Source: JANPPS01 sp964242575 | GTDB taxonomy: Bacteria; Pseudomonadota; Alphaproteobacteria; Acetobacterales; Acetobacteraceae | Length of the DNA: 12,173 bases | Reading direction: 5' to 3' | Assembly: GCA_964242575.1 (NCBI GenBank) | Contig: CAXTCN010000137.1 | Span: 1-12,173, forward strand | Part shown: piece after piece, positions 6,052 through 12,173 of the stretch | Position numbering within the stretch: the stretch's first letter is position 1 | How the letters are laid out: every line of letters starts with the position of its first letter | Program-made: the position numbers and the translations under genes | Notes under the pieces: generated by a model | The model's database searches: none | Seen by the model: the letters and a program-made list of their open reading frames with translations, nothing else | What the model was told of the DNA's origin: nothing

Positions 6052-7445
6052 CGGCGCTTCGAATCGAGGGCCTGCGCGTGTCCGCGCCCGGCGGCGGCGC
6101 ACTGCTGCGCGGCGTGTCGCTCCGCGTCGAGCCGGGCGTGCCGCTCACGGTCTTGGGTGAGACAGGCTCCGGCAAGACCCTGGTGGCGGAGGCTGCGATG
6201 GGGACGCTGGCGCCGGAGTTGGCCGCGTCGGGCCGGATCGCCGTGGACGGCCAGGAGACCGACGCTGGGGACCGCACGGCGCGCCGGCGCCTGTGGGGAC
6301 GGACAATGGCGCTGTTGCCGCAGGAACCCTGGCTGGCGCTGGACCCGACCATGCGGGCGGCCCGGCAGGTGCGGGAGACGCACAACTTAGTGGGCGGACT
6401 GCCGCCAGGCCAGGCCGGGACCCGGGCGGACGCGGACTTGCGGGCGCTCGGCCTCGGCACGGCAGGCGGTCGTTACCCGCACCAGTTGTCCGGCGGCATG
6501 GCGCAGCGCGTGGCCTTGGCGGCGGCACGCGCCGGGGGCGCCACGCTCATGCTCGCGGACGAGCCGACCAAGGGCCTGGACGCCAGCCTGCGCGACGCCG
6601 TGGCCGCGCTGCTGCTTCGGGCGTTGGACGCCGGCGGCGCGCTGCTTTGCATCACCCACGACATCGCGCTGGCCCGCGCGCTGGGCGGCGAGGTCGCGGT
6701 CATGCTGGAGGGCGCCGTCGTGGAGCACGGCCCGGCCGCCCGCGTGCTGTCCGCGCCGCAGCACGCCTACACCCGACGGCTGCTCGCGGCCGACCCGTCG
6801 ATGTGGACTGCCTCAATCCCGGCGGCGCCGGGCGGCCCGGTGCTGGAAGCCGAGGGCGTCACGGTGGCGCTGGGCGGCCGGACGGTGTTGTCCGGGGTGG
6901 ACTTCCGCATCGGCGCCGGGGAGTGGGTGGCCGTCACGGGGCCAAGCGGCTGCGGCAAGACAACCCTGGGCAACGCGTTGCTCGGCCTGCGGCGCATCCA
7001 GTCCGGGCGGGTGCGCCGCGGCGCGGGCCTTGCCGCCATCCGGTTCCAGAAGCTGTACCAGGACCCGGTCGCCGCCTTCGCGCCGCGCCGCCCCTTGCGC
7101 GCCGCGCTCACGGAAACGGCGGCGCTGCACCGGACGCCTTGGCCGCGCGTCATGGCCCTGCTGGACCGCTTGCGCGTGGCGGACCCGCTGTTGGACCGGC
7201 CCCCGGACCAGGTCTCGGGCGGCGAGTTGCAGCGCATCGCCCTAGCCCGCGCGCTGCTGCCCGACCCGGTGTTCCTGTTCGCCGACGAGCCGACCTCCCG
7301 CCTCGACCCGGTGACCCAGCAGGACACCATCGCCGTGCTGCGGGAGGTGTCCGCCGAGCGGGGCTGCGCCGTGCTGCTGGTCACGCACGACACGGCGCTG
7401 GCCGCCAAGGCGGCCCGGCGGCAGATCCCGTTGAAAGCCCGCTGA
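6048..7445 (+). CDS. fused two-domain ABC importer ATPase (DppD-DppF / NikD-NikE type)
   Basis: This 465-residue protein carries both nucleotide-binding domains of the importer in one chain. Domain 1 has Walker A GETGSGKT (37-44), Q-loop Gln92, signature LSGGM (147-151), Walker B LMLADEP (167-173) and switch His204. It ends with the OppD-like segment HAYTRRLLAADP (239-250). Domain 2 has Walker A GPSGCGKT (298-305), Q-loop Gln338, signature VSGGE (389-393), Walker B FLFADEP (409-415) and switch His447. It stops soon after the H-loop, without an oligopeptide-type C-terminal extension. Both sites look catalytically complete. In most dipeptide and nickel systems these are two separate genes. The start is the GTG in GTGA overlapping the permease 2 stop; the longer open frame upstream is permease sequence out of frame. 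The gene ends 4 nt from the convergent dehydrogenase, leaving no room for a separate terminator. Confidence 0.92.
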   Translation: MTALRIEGLRVSAPGGGALLRGVSLRVEPGVPLTVLGETGSGKTLVAEAAMGTLAPELAASGRIAVDGQETDAGDRTARRRLWGRTMALLPQEPWLALDPTMRAARQVRETHNLVGGLPPGQAGTRADADLRALGLGTAGGRYPHQLSGGMAQRVALAAARAGGATLMLADEPTKGLDASLRDAVAALLLRALDAGGALLCITHDIALARALGGEVAVMLEGAVVEHGPAARVLSAPQHAYTRRLLAADPSMWTASIPAAPGGPVLEAEGVTVALGGRTVLSGVDFRIGAGEWVAVTGPSGCGKTTLGNALLGLRRIQSGRVRRGAGLAAIRFQKLYQDPVAAFAPRRPLRAALTETAALHRTPWPRVMALLDRLRVADPLLDRPPDQVSGGELQRIALARALLPDPVFLFADEPTSRLDPVTQQDTIAVLREVSAERGCAVLLVTHDTALAAKAARRQIPLKAR

Positions 7446-7449
7446 AGCC

Positions 7450-8322
7450 CTACAGCATAGGCCGCCCCCCGGTGACGGGAATGATCGCGCCGGTGATGTA
7501 GCTGGCCTCGTCCGACGCCAGCAGCACGTACGCGCCGGCCAGTTCGGCGGGCTGTCCCGCGCGGCCCAGCGGCGTGTCCTCGCCGAACGTCTTGACCTTC
7601 TCCTCCGGCATGGTGGACGGGATCAGCGGCGTCCAGATCGGGCCGGGCGCCACGGCGTTCACCCGGATGCCCTTCTCGGCGAGCATCCCAGCCAGGCCGG
7701 CGGTGAAGTTGGCGCTGGCGCCCTTGGTGGTCGCGTAAGCAAGCAGCTGCGGCGACGGGTTCTTGGCGTTGATGCTGGTCGTGTTGATGATCGCGCTGCC
7801 GGGCTGCATATGCGGCACCGCGGCCTGGCACAGGTAGAATTGCGAGTAGATGTTGGTGCGGAAAGTCTTGTCCCACTCCTCGGCGCTGATCTCGCTGATG
7901 TCCTGGTGGGAGCGCTGCATGGCGGCGTTGTTGACCAGGATGTCCAGCCGGCCGAACTCCGCCACTGCCTGCTGGATGATCTCGCGGCAGTGGCCCTGCT
8001 CCGCGATGTCGCCGGGCACCAGCACCGGCTTGCGGCCGGCCTGCCGCACCCAGTGCGCGGTTTCCTCGGCGTCGTCCGTCTCGTTCAAGTAGGAAATCAG
8101 CACGTCCGCGCCTTCCCGCGCATAGGCGATGGCGATCGCCCGGCCGATGCCGCTGTCGGCGCCGGTGATGATCGCGGCGCGCCCGGCCAGGCGGCCGGAC
8201 CCCTTGTAGCTCTCCTCGCCGTGGTCGGGCTTTTGCGTCATCTCCGTCGTATGGCCCGGCGGATCGATCGGTTCATACTGCTGCGGGGGCTGGGGGTGGT
8301 TGCTGGTAGGATCGTCTGCCAT
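7450..8322 (-). CDS. YghA-like NAD(P)-dependent SDR oxidoreductase
   Basis: This is a 290-residue short-chain dehydrogenase of the YghA/YhdF ('glucose 1-dehydrogenase-like') group. That group is recognisable by its hydrophilic, Pro/Gln-rich N-terminal extension of about 45 residues, here with PPQQYEPIDPPG, before the Rossmann core. Cofactor binding is at TGADSGIG (53-60), followed by NNAA (131-134). The catalytic residues are all present: Ser183, Tyr196 and Lys200 in YATTK. The C-terminal substrate loop begins APGPIWTPLIP (225-235), and the chain ends near TGAIIPVTGG. The ATG at 8322 is preceded by AAGGAG with 6 nt spacing. It lies 36 nt downstream of the CxxCxGxG miniprotein gene on the same strand, so the pair is probably one transcript. 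Members of this group often sit in stress or desiccation gene sets; that role is inferred here. The substrate is unknown. Confidence 0.9.
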   Translation of the reverse strand: MADDPTSNHPQPPQQYEPIDPPGHTTEMTQKPDHGEESYKGSGRLAGRAAIITGADSGIGRAIAIAYAREGADVLISYLNETDDAEETAHWVRQAGRKPVLVPGDIAEQGHCREIIQQAVAEFGRLDILVNNAAMQRSHQDISEISAEEWDKTFRTNIYSQFYLCQAAVPHMQPGSAIINTTSINAKNPSPQLLAYATTKGASANFTAGLAGMLAEKGIRVNAVAPGPIWTPLIPSTMPEEKVKTFGEDTPLGRAGQPAELAGAYVLLASDEASYITGAIIPVTGGRPML

Positions 8323-8358
8323 GAAATGCTCCTTCAGGATGTGATGCGCGATGGGGGA

Positions 8359-8535
8359 TCAGCCGCCGCCAATGGCGCGGGTGATGGTCCCGGTGCCGGC
8401 ACAGGCCGCACAGGCCTTGCCGGCGAGCATGCCCTTGCCGTTGCAGTCAGGGCAGACGTCGTCGCCCGTGCCAGGCGTGCCTTCCGGCACTTCGTCGCCG
8501 GGCTTCATGGTGGGATCAGGGTTGGTGGGCGGCAT
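8359..8535 (-). CDS. 58-aa miniprotein with DnaJ-type zinc-binding repeats
   Basis: This gene encodes a 58-residue protein made of an acidic, Pro-rich start (residues 1-27) and two CxxCxGxG repeats: CPDCNGKG (28-35) and CAACAGTG (42-49). These repeats are the hallmark of the cysteine-rich domain of DnaJ, where two repeats hold one zinc ion; full DnaJ has four repeats and two zincs. There is no J domain or substrate-binding domain, so this is a stand-alone single-zinc module. I chose the ATG at 8535 because AAGGAGG lies 4 nt upstream on the minus strand, a near-perfect Shine-Dalgarno. The frame stays open to 8814, but the extra residues are Cys/His/Arg-rich and read as non-coding. It precedes the YghA-like SDR gene by 36 nt on the same strand. 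Function is unknown; a redox or chaperone-adaptor role is a guess. Confidence 0.8.
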   Translation of the reverse strand: MPPTNPDPTMKPGDEVPEGTPGTGDDVCPDCNGKGMLAGKACAACAGTGTITRAIGGG

Positions 8536-8888
8536 GGCTCCTCCTTGTCGTTGGTTGCACCGTGGGCGGTCCTTGGCCAGCGCCGGTCCACCCGCATCCC
8601 GCCGAACCAGCCACTCGCGGCACGCGCTGCGATGCCGGGCGGCAGGGGATGGCTGAAGGCACGGGTGCGTGTGCTGACCACGTTGGGCACAACGGCAGAG
8701 AGTGCGTGCGGCTGCATGGCGCTCCGCCCGCCAATGCGTAAAGCACCAAGGCGTGAACCACGGTTGCGTGAGCGGCCCGGCGCTCAACCCCCCTGCCTCG
8801 CACCGGCGCCGCACGTTACGATTTAGTTACAAAACGCACGGAGCCTGACACTTTATGGCAACATCGATCGGCACTCACCCGAGCGGTC
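8536..8888. other. 353-nt divergent intergenic region, no gene seen
   Basis: This gap separates the minus-strand miniprotein/SDR pair from the plus-strand GH1-like gene, so it should contain both promoters. I see no convincing -35/-10 pair and no extracytoplasmic-stress (GGAAC-N16/17-CGTT) promoter on either strand. About 8815-8870 is clearly AT-richer than its surroundings and is the likeliest place for the glycosidase promoter. The rest is GC-rich with no coding character. Confidence 0.6.
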
Positions 8889-10235
8889 GTGACACTGTTG
8901 CGGCTCACACGGCTCATGCGAAGCCGTAAGTTAGGGGTCGAGGCCATTCCAGTACTTAGCTTTCTGGACGAGCGCGTAGCCGGCGACTGGTATACCGCGC
9001 CGCCACCGCCGTCAGCCGGCCGGATGCTCCCGAACCTGTTCATGTTCGCCACCGGCATCGAGTGCTCCAACCCGACCATCCAGGGCGGGCGGATTCGCCG
9101 GGACCAACTGGAGGAGTGCGGGCACTACAGCCACTGGCGCCAGGACCTGGTGCTGGTGCGGGAGATGGGGCTGCGCTTCCTGCGCTACGGCCTGCCCTAT
9201 CACCTCGTGCACCTGGGGCCGGGCCGTTACGACTGGAGCTTCGCCGACACGGTGATGGCCGAAATGCTCCGGCTGGGGATCGAGCCCATCCTGGACCTGA
9301 TGCACTTCGGCGTCCCGGACTGGATCGGCAGCTTCCAGAACCCGGCGCTGCCCGTGCATTTCGCCGAGTACGCCGGGGCCGTCGCCGCCCGTTACCCCTG
9401 GGTCCGCTTTTGGACGCCGATCAACGAGATTTACGTCTCGGCCCGCATGAGCACGCTGGACGGGCTGTGGAACGAGCAAATCCGCACCGACCTCGCCTTC
9501 GTCACCGCGTTGAAGCACCTCTCGGCCGCCAGCAAGCTTGCCTGCTCCGCCATCGTCCGGATGCGGCCGGACGCGGTGATCGTGCACAGCGAGAGCGCCG
9601 AGATGGTGCACGAGGCGCGGATGCTGCCCACCGCCGGCGTCACGCTGGCGAACAAGCAGCGTTTCCTGGCGCTGGACCTGCTGTTCGCCAGGCGGCCGTG
9701 CCGGGAGATCGCCGCCTACCTGGCCGACAATGGCCTGACGGCAGCCGAGCACGCTTGGTTCATGCAACGCGAGCCGGCCGGCACCCAAATCGTTGGCGCA
9801 GACTACTACGGCCGCAACGAGCACATTGTGAAGCCCTGCGGCCGGCGCTTCGCGACCGAGGACGTGATGGGCTGGTACCTGGTCGCCCGCGACTACCTGG
9901 AACGCTACGGCAAGCCGCTCATGCACACCGAAACCAACGTGTTCGACGCGCAGGCTGCGCCGGGCTGGCTGTGGAAGCAGTGGATCAGCATCTTGCGGAT
10001 GCGCCAGGACGGGATGCCGGTGCTGGGCTTTACCTGGTACAGCCTGGTGGACCAGGTGGATTGGGACATAGGCCTCAGCGAGCAGCGCGGCGTGGTGAAC
10101 GGGTGCGGCCTTTACGACATGGAGCGGCGTCCCAACCCGGTTGCGGCGGAGTACCGCGCGTTGCTCAATGAGTTCGGCAGCCTGCCGCTCGCGTTGCGCG
10201 CCGCTGAACGGGAGCTGGTGCTCGAACCCGCATGA
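8889..10235 (+). CDS. GH1-like beta-glycosidase (divergent)
   Basis: This protein of up to 448 residues resembles glycoside hydrolase family 1 or a close clan GH-A relative. The (beta/alpha)8-barrel signatures are FATGIECSNPTIQGGRIRRD (53-72) near strand 1, RFLRYGLPYHLVHLGPGRYDW (96-116, family-typical 'R..i.W..i.P.G.YDW'), and DLMHFGVPDWI (136-146). The acid/base motif is TPINE (176-180), giving Glu180 in place of the usual TFNEP context. The nucleophile is probably Glu348 in MHTETNV (345-351), corresponding to ITENG. The late FTWYSLVDQVDWDIG segment (381-395) matches the GH1 W-S-x-x-D-x-x-x-W pattern. The GTG at 8889 has no good ribosome site. An ATG at 8916 or 9024 is also possible, and residues 1-50 look unlike the barrel, so the N-terminus is uncertain. 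There is no signal peptide. It is convergent with the glycogen synthase-like gene. Substrate is unknown. Confidence 0.8.
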   Translation: MTLLRLTRLMRSRKLGVEAIPVLSFLDERVAGDWYTAPPPPSAGRMLPNLFMFATGIECSNPTIQGGRIRRDQLEECGHYSHWRQDLVLVREMGLRFLRYGLPYHLVHLGPGRYDWSFADTVMAEMLRLGIEPILDLMHFGVPDWIGSFQNPALPVHFAEYAGAVAARYPWVRFWTPINEIYVSARMSTLDGLWNEQIRTDLAFVTALKHLSAASKLACSAIVRMRPDAVIVHSESAEMVHEARMLPTAGVTLANKQRFLALDLLFARRPCREIAAYLADNGLTAAEHAWFMQREPAGTQIVGADYYGRNEHIVKPCGRRFATEDVMGWYLVARDYLERYGKPLMHTETNVFDAQAAPGWLWKQWISILRMRQDGMPVLGFTWYSLVDQVDWDIGLSEQRGVVNGCGLYDMERRPNPVAAEYRALLNEFGSLPLALRAAERELVLEPA

Positions 10236-10255
10236 ACGCTACAGCCCGGGCGGCG

Positions 10256-11500
10256 TCACCTGGCCGCTCGCTGCTCCACTACCGTGCGGTAAAGCGCCAC
10301 CGTGTCCCGCGCGATGGCGTCCCAACTGAAATGCGCGATGGCCCGCTCGCGCCCGGCCTTGCCGAAGCGCGCGCGCAGGGCCGGGTCGCGCGCCAGTTGG
10401 TTGATGGCGTCGGCCAGGCCCCTGGAGAACGCGGTCGGGTCAGCCGGGTCGAACGTGCCGGGCACCAGGCCAGGATCGACCAGCAATCCGGTCTCGTTCG
10501 GCGCCACGACTTCGGGGATGCCGCCCACGGCGGAGGCGACGACGGCGGTTTCGCAGGCCATGGCCTCAAGGTTGATGATCCCGAACGGCTCATACACCGA
10601 GGGGCAGCAGAACACCGCCGCATTGGTGTAGAGCTGGATGACCTCCGGGCGAGGGAGCATGTCCCGTATCCAAATCACGCCCGGCCGCCCGGCCGCGAAC
10701 TTGGCGACGCCCTCCTCCATTTCGCGGCCGATCTCCGGCGTGTCGGGCGCGCCGGCGCACAGCACGATTTGCAGCGTGGGGTCGATGTGCGGGATGGCGT
10801 TGACCAGATGAATGATGCCTTTTTGCCGGGTGATGCGCCCGACAAACAGCAGGAACGGCCGGGCTGTGTCGATGCCGTGCTTCGTGAGTATGTCGGTGCC
10901 GGGCGTGGTGCGGTACTCCGACGGGTCGATGCCGTTGTGGATGACGTGGACCCGCTCGGGCTTCACGTCGAACAGGCGCAGCACGTCCGCCTTGGTTTCA
11001 CGTGAAACAGCGATGATGGCGTCGGCCTGCTCGATGGCGGTGCGCTCCATCCAGGCGCTGAGGTGGTAGGCGTTCCCCAGTTGCTCGACCTTCCACGGGC
11101 GCAGCGGCTCCAGCGAGTGGATGGTCAGGACATAAGGGACGCCCCAGAGCTGGGACGCGATGACGCCGCCCATGTCGGTGTACCAGGTGTGGCAGTGCAC
11201 GAGCTGGGCGTCGAGGCGGTCTTTCGCCATCACCAACGAGCGTGCGAACGCGTCGATGGCGCCGATGAAACGGGGGTCGCTGCCGATGCCGGTCTCCTTC
11301 CATTGCGGGTAGCCCCGGACTGCGAGCGCGCCTTCGTTCACGGCTTGGTCGCCGAAGCAACGGATCTCCACCTGCACGAGCTTCGCCAGCGCCAGGCTAA
11401 GGTACTCGACGTGCACGCCCGCCCCGCCATAGACGTACGGCGGGTACTCCTTGCTGAACAGGGCGACTTTGGTGAGTTCAGGCTTGGCCAAGTCCAACAT
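10256..11500 (-). CDS. glgM: glycogen/maltose-1-phosphate synthase, actinobacterial GlgM/GlgA type
   Basis: This 414-residue GT-B glycosyltransferase closely resembles the actinobacterial 'GlgA' (TIGR02149-type), now known in mycobacteria as GlgM. That enzyme uses ADP-glucose to make maltose-1-phosphate for the GlgE pathway, or adds glucose to glycogen. The N-terminal donor/acceptor loop KEYPPYVYGGAGVHVEYL (17-34) is diagnostic. HTWYTD (104-109), HSLEPLRPWKVEQLG (128-142) and AIIAVSRETKADVLR (161-175) also match this family. The C-terminal ADP-glucose site shows GRITRQKG (221-228), LCAGAPDTPEI (247-257) and the retaining E-x7-E motif in EPFGIINLE (Glu304, Glu312). Length is normal. The ATG at 11500 has only a weak GGGG ribosome site, and it adds about 9 residues to the mycobacterial start. 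No glgC, glgB or glgE is in the window, so the pathway context is unverified. A parS-like site lies within codons 165-169. Confidence 0.9.
   Translation of the reverse strand: MLDLAKPELTKVALFSKEYPPYVYGGAGVHVEYLSLALAKLVQVEIRCFGDQAVNEGALAVRGYPQWKETGIGSDPRFIGAIDAFARSLVMAKDRLDAQLVHCHTWYTDMGGVIASQLWGVPYVLTIHSLEPLRPWKVEQLGNAYHLSAWMERTAIEQADAIIAVSRETKADVLRLFDVKPERVHVIHNGIDPSEYRTTPGTDILTKHGIDTARPFLLFVGRITRQKGIIHLVNAIPHIDPTLQIVLCAGAPDTPEIGREMEEGVAKFAAGRPGVIWIRDMLPRPEVIQLYTNAAVFCCPSVYEPFGIINLEAMACETAVVASAVGGIPEVVAPNETGLLVDPGLVPGTFDPADPTAFSRGLADAINQLARDPALRARFGKAGRERAIAHFSWDAIARDTVALYRTVVEQRAAR
10994..11009. promoter_or_regulatory. parS: putative chromosomal parS site (ParB binding), inside glgM
   Basis: GGTTTCACGTGAAACA matches the widely conserved parS consensus TGTTTCACGTGAAACA at 15 of 16 positions. 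It contains an exact 14-bp palindrome (10995-11008). ParB binds parS and spreads along DNA, and ParA/SMC then act on it during chromosome segregation. The site falls within codons 165-169 of glgM (Val-Ser-Arg-Glu-Thr). There, five codons in a row (164-168: GCT GTT TCA CGT GAA) end in A or T, in a gene whose third positions are otherwise mostly G or C. That suggests selection on the DNA sequence as well as on the protein. No parA or parB is in the window. Only one copy is present. Confidence 0.8.
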
Positions 11501-11631
11501 GAACGAACCCCGGCAGCGGCGTGGCGGTCAACTCGCGGCATGGTAGCCCGCCAATCCGCCACGCCGCCAGCCTCCCGCTTGCCCACCGGCGCACCAGCTA
11601 TGCTGCGGGGAACAACGAGGGTGGCCGGGCC

Positions 11632-12173
11632 GTGCAGGACTATGACATGGTAATCGCGGGCGCAGGGCCGGTCGGGCTGGCGTTCGCAGGGTCGCTCGCC
11701 GGCGCCGGGTTGCGGATCGCGCTGGTGGACCCGCAGCCCGCGGCGGCGCTGGCGGACCCGGCTGATGATGGGCGGGAGATCGCGCTCACGGACCGCTCGG
11801 TCGGCCTGCTGCAGGCGCTCGGCGCATGGGCGCGGGTGCCGGACGCCGTGGTCGCGCCGCTGCAGCGCATGCAGGTGCTGAATGGGCCGTCGCGCTACGC
11901 CATGCAGTTCGGGGCCACCGCCGCGGGGGATGGCCCGGTTGGCCGGTTCGTGCCCAACCACTGGCTGCGCCGGGCGCTGCATGGCGTCGTGCAGGACCAG
12001 CACGGCGCAGAGCTGCTGCCCGGGCAGTCCGTCGCCGCCGTCCGCATCAAGGACGGCGCGGCCTTGGCCACGCTGTCAGACGGGCAGGCGCTGCGGGCAC
12101 GGCTGGTGGTGGCGGCGGACACGCGGCGCTCCCGCCTGCGGCAGCAGCAGGGCATTCCCGCCAGCCTGCACGA
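11632..12173 (+). CDS. UbiH/COQ6-family FAD-dependent monooxygenase, N-terminal part
   Basis: This is the first 180 residues of a flavoprotein hydroxylase that runs off the right edge of the window with no stop. The N-terminus is a classical FAD Rossmann motif, AGAGPVGLAFA (9-19), with Asp33 at the end of strand 2. DGREIALTDRSVGLLQALGAW (46-66) is the family segment with Arg48 (UbiH/UbiF/COQ6 type, 'R..AL...S...L..LG.W'). The second FAD motif is VVAADTRRSRLRQQQGI (159-175), in which the usual GAD reads AAD. Members hydroxylate the ubiquinone ring, but sequence alone cannot tell which carbon, and other substrates are possible. The GTG at 11632 is chosen because it places the Rossmann motif at the usual distance and GAGGG (11617-11621) lies 10 nt upstream. 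An in-frame ATG at 11647 would cut into strand 1. It diverges from glgM across a 131-nt gap in which I found only a weak TATGCT (11599-11604). Confidence 0.85.
   Translation, partial: MQDYDMVIAGAGPVGLAFAGSLAGAGLRIALVDPQPAAALADPADDGREIALTDRSVGLLQALGAWARVPDAVVAPLQRMQVLNGPSRYAMQFGATAAGDGPVGRFVPNHWLRRALHGVVQDQHGAELLPGQSVAAVRIKDGAALATLSDGQALRARLVVAADTRRSRLRQQQGIPASLH

Noticed and set aside
8536..8814. N-terminal extension of the CxxCxGxG miniprotein
   Set aside because: The added 93 residues are Arg/Cys/His-rich with no motif, while a near-perfect Shine-Dalgarno sits just before the internal ATG at 8535.
8855..8929. 24-codon frame (starting MATSIGTHPSG) overlapping the glycosidase start, possible leader peptide
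   Set aside because: The GGAG site is 11 nt away, there are no regulatory codon runs or attenuator hairpins, and the frame is too short to support without conservation.

Overview
The window is GC-rich, densely packed chromosomal DNA from a Gram-negative bacterium, most likely an alphaproteobacterium. Rhodospirillales/Acetobacteraceae is my guess, from codon use and gene families rather than from a marker gene. Supporting signs are a UbiH/COQ6-type flavin hydroxylase, a dipeptide/nickel-type ABC importer with a Sec signal peptide on its binding protein, a Zur-like operator and a near-consensus chromosomal parS. There are no mobile elements, tRNAs, rRNAs or CRISPR repeats.

Layout. (1) 156-1538, plus strand: a GNAT acetyltransferase followed by a class I glutamine amidotransferase-like protein. 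(2) 1551-2633, minus strand: an atypical short-chain dehydrogenase (active-site Tyr replaced by Phe), then a 100-residue membrane protein. (3) 2802-7445, plus strand: a complete, tightly overlapping ABC importer operon with a binding protein, two permeases and one protein holding both ATPase domains. A perfect 19-nt palindrome with a Zur-type core lies just upstream, between this operon and the divergent dehydrogenase. (4) 7450-8535, minus strand: a 58-residue miniprotein with DnaJ-type CxxCxGxG repeats, followed by a YghA-like dehydrogenase. (5) 8889-10235, plus strand: a divergent GH1-like glycosidase, convergent with (6) 10256-11500, minus strand: a glycogen synthase/maltose-1-phosphate synthase (GlgM) of the kind best known from actinobacteria. 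A 15/16 match to parS lies inside this coding sequence. (7) 11632 to the window end, plus strand: the N-terminal 180 residues of a UbiH-family FAD monooxygenase.

How it fits together. The strongest functional unit is the ABC operon. Its putative Zur operator suggests a zinc-limitation-induced importer, perhaps for a zinc-metallophore or zinc-peptide complex, although no metallophore synthesis or outer-membrane receptor gene is in view. The second notable signal is parS. Such sites cluster near the replication origin and bind ParB, so this window probably lies in the origin-proximal part of a chromosome (or of a large secondary replicon), and the glgM gene carries a second, non-coding role. 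The remaining genes look like ordinary accessory metabolism and stress functions.
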